Assembly: GCA_012519125.1 (NCBI GenBank)
Contig: JAAYQY010000063.1
Coordinates: 1-6,658 of the forward strand
From: Spirochaetales bacterium
GTDB lineage: Bacteria; Spirochaetota; Spirochaetia; Sphaerochaetales; Sphaerochaetaceae
Direction: 5' to 3'
DNA length: 6,658 nt
Positions within the stretch are counted from its first letter, which is position 1. Each line of letters opens with the position of its first letter. A program made the position numbers and the translations under genes. The notes under the pieces are model-generated. The model ran no database searches. It was given only the letters and a program-made list of their open reading frames with translations, and had not been told where the DNA came from. Of this stretch, positions 5,721 to 6,658 are shown one piece after another.

Positions 5721-6498
5721 GAGGATTATCCTCCCCTTTCAACACTTTCTTCAGGGCATCCAATTCACTTGAACTGAAAGTCTTGCTTCCCAGCTTGTGT
5801 TCCTCAAAGGCTTTTGTTGCCATCGGGCAGACCAGACGAACCATATCCAGGATGGTCTGGGCGTAGACACGAATCTCGTACTGGGCATGCGCATCAAGGC
5901 GCAGTTGCAGAAAGTGGAAAAGGTTGTGCAGGTCCATCTGCCAATACCATTCGGTATACATGCTCAAAGGCAGGTCTACACGGGCGAGCTCACGGGCAAT
6001 ACCCAGGTCCAACAGCTTCTGGTAGGTTTCATAGCTGCGTTTCTGGTCCTCTGACAACAAAAAGAGAACCTGGTCGGCGAGCTGTGCATCAACGGCACCC
6101 TCTGCCCTTCCTTGCTTGTTGTCCTCACTTTGGAAGTTGATGTGCTCGCGGTCAGGCAGATAGCACTGGTCGGTCATCACGCTGTACCGGCCGCTGATCT
6201 CGTTCACCCGACCTGTGCGGTGTCGGATCCACTGCCTTGCAACAAAGATGGGCATCTTCACATGGAAGGTGAAGTTCACCTGCTCGAAGGGGGAAGTATG
6301 GTCGTTGCGCAGGAGGTAGCTGATCAAACCCTTGTCCTGACGGTAGGTTTTGGTGCCGCTGCCGTAGGAGACACGGGCACTTTGCACAATGCGTTCATCG
6401 CTGCCCAGATAGTCTACGAGTCGTACAAACCCGTGGTCGAGGACGGCATACTCCTTGTCCAGGATCTCCTCTGCTGCAGGTACGATGCAATGCGCCAT
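5677..6498 (-). CDS. thyX: FAD-dependent thymidylate synthase
   Basis: ThyX methylates dUMP to dTMP with methylenetetrahydrofolate and NADPH through FAD, the alternative to ThyA. ATG 6498 (MAHCIVPAAEEIL) is preceded at 7 nt by GGAGG (6510-6506), so this start is firm; a longer in-frame reading to 6519 is not needed. The protein has 273 residues. The signature QWIRHRTGRVNEISGRYS spans about 89-106, with the FAD/dUMP-binding RHR at 92-94, S102 and R104. HTSPFEQ (about 67-73) and LHNLFHFLQLRLDAHAQYEIR (about 190-210) supply the remaining conserved substrate-binding residues, including N192 and R200. The charged tail (EDNPLTGRSLELFEQKLS) overlaps the convergent acyltransferase-like gene by 44 bases. 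It lies 68 bases downstream of rsmE and may be co-transcribed with it, with a possible extra promoter in the gap. Confidence 0.95.
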   Translation of the reverse strand: MAHCIVPAAEEILDKEYAVLDHGFVRLVDYLGSDERIVQSARVSYGSGTKTYRQDKGLISYLLRNDHTSPFEQVNFTFHVKMPIFVARQWIRHRTGRVNEISGRYSVMTDQCYLPDREHINFQSEDNKQGRAEGAVDAQLADQVLFLLSEDQKRSYETYQKLLDLGIARELARVDLPLSMYTEWYWQMDLHNLFHFLQLRLDAHAQYEIRVYAQTILDMVRLVCPMATKAFEEHKLGSKTFSSSELDALKKVLKGEDNPLTGRSLELFEQKLS

Positions 6499-6511
6499 GT
6501 CAATTCCTCCC
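6499..6511 (-). promoter_or_regulatory. Ribosome binding site that fixes the thyX start
   Basis: On the minus strand GGGAGG (6511-6506) followed by AATTGAC lies directly before ATG 6498. The 7-nt spacing from GGAGG is ideal and excludes the longer in-frame start at 6519, which would place this motif inside the coding region. Confidence 0.8.
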
Positions 6512-6533
6512 AACGTCAATAATGCTGGCCATC

Positions 6534-6562
6534 ATGGTACTTGATTCCTTTCGCTCATGCAA
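6534..6562 (-). promoter_or_regulatory. Possible weak promoter for thyX
   Basis: On the minus strand TTGCAT (6562-6557, 3 of 6 to consensus) and TACCAT (6539-6534, 4 of 6) are 17 bases apart, just after the rsmE stop. Transcription would begin near 6527 and give a short leader carrying the strong thyX ribosome binding site. The match is weak and could be chance; readthrough from rsmE is the alternative. Confidence 0.25.
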
Positions 6563-6566
6563 CAAG

Positions 6567-6658
6567 TCAGAGCAATCCCATCCGTCCCAACAATACAGCA
6601 AGGCCTGCACTACAGGCTGTCTCTGTCCTGAGAATGCGCGATCCGAGGGAGGCAAACA
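6567..6658 (-). CDS. rsmE: 16S rRNA m3U1498 methyltransferase RsmE, C-terminal end only
   Basis: The last 29 codons before a TGA stop (6569-6567) are visible; the rest lies beyond the window. The fragment reads F-A-S-L-G-S-R-I-L-R-T-E-T-A, then a Cys/Ala/Gly/Leu-rich helix ending in GRMGLL. LGxRILRTETA is the hallmark C-terminal motif of the SPOUT-fold RsmE family (also called RNA methyltransferase family RsmE/YggJ), where it forms part of the SAM-binding knot. RsmE methylates N3 of U1498 in 16S rRNA. It is on the same strand as thyX, 68 bases upstream, so the two may share a transcript. The call rests on a short motif but a very characteristic one. Confidence 0.8.
   Translation of the reverse strand, partial: FASLGSRILRTETACSAGLAVLLGRMGLL

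Noticed and set aside
5721..5733. GAGGA-TTA-TCCTC hairpin right after the acyltransferase-like stop, a possible terminator
   Set aside because: Only a 5-bp stem with no T-tract, and it encodes part of the thyX tail (EDNP), so it is better explained as coding.
1..6658. tRNA, rRNA, CRISPR, insertion sequence or prophage signals
   Set aside because: None seen: no spaced direct repeats, no transposase, integrase or phage genes, and nearly all sequence is accounted for by conserved housekeeping-type genes.

Overview
The window comes from a bacterial chromosome of moderate GC and is almost entirely coding. The truncated LexA has the winged-helix form I associate with spirochaetes (FSVKAAHDHLKAL). 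Together with ThyX rather than ThyA, this suggests a member of the Spirochaetota, perhaps Sphaerochaeta- or Treponema-like. This is inference from family resemblance; no rRNA or other marker gene is present. I see no mobile element, CRISPR array, tRNA or rRNA.

Layout. Bases 1-549 (+) hold the SOS repressor LexA, cut off at its 5' end. Its stop codon overlaps the start of holA (546-1580, +), the delta subunit of the DNA polymerase III clamp loader. holA converges on uvrC (1577-3427, -), and the two genes share a CTAG at their stop codons. A 44-base gap separates the uvrC start from a divergent radical SAM gene of the spore-photoproduct-lyase-like family (3472-4722, +). A 77-base spacer with a good sigma-70-type promoter and a 7-bp inverted repeat precedes a stand-alone E2-type acyltransferase-fold protein (4800-5720, +). 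That gene runs 44 bases into the 3' end of the convergent thyX (5677-6498, -). The last 92 bases (6567-6658, -) encode the C-terminus of the 16S rRNA methyltransferase RsmE, 68 bases upstream of thyX on the same strand.

How the genes fit together. Most genes serve DNA integrity. LexA controls the SOS response, HolA loads the sliding clamp, UvrC makes the dual incision of nucleotide-excision repair, the SPL-like protein resembles a DNA photoproduct repair enzyme, and ThyX makes dTMP. The acyltransferase-like protein and RsmE have no obvious part in this.

The points most worth checking are these. The SPL-like enzyme keeps the radical SAM cluster motif but seems to lack the hydrogen-donor cysteine of true spore photoproduct lyase, and it carries an extra four-cysteine group. 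A perfect 11-bp-arm palindrome sits on its GQSSDS motif. A two-codon mini-ORF with a strong ribosome binding site lies just before uvrC. The acyltransferase-like protein has DERITDG in place of the catalytic DHRxxDG.
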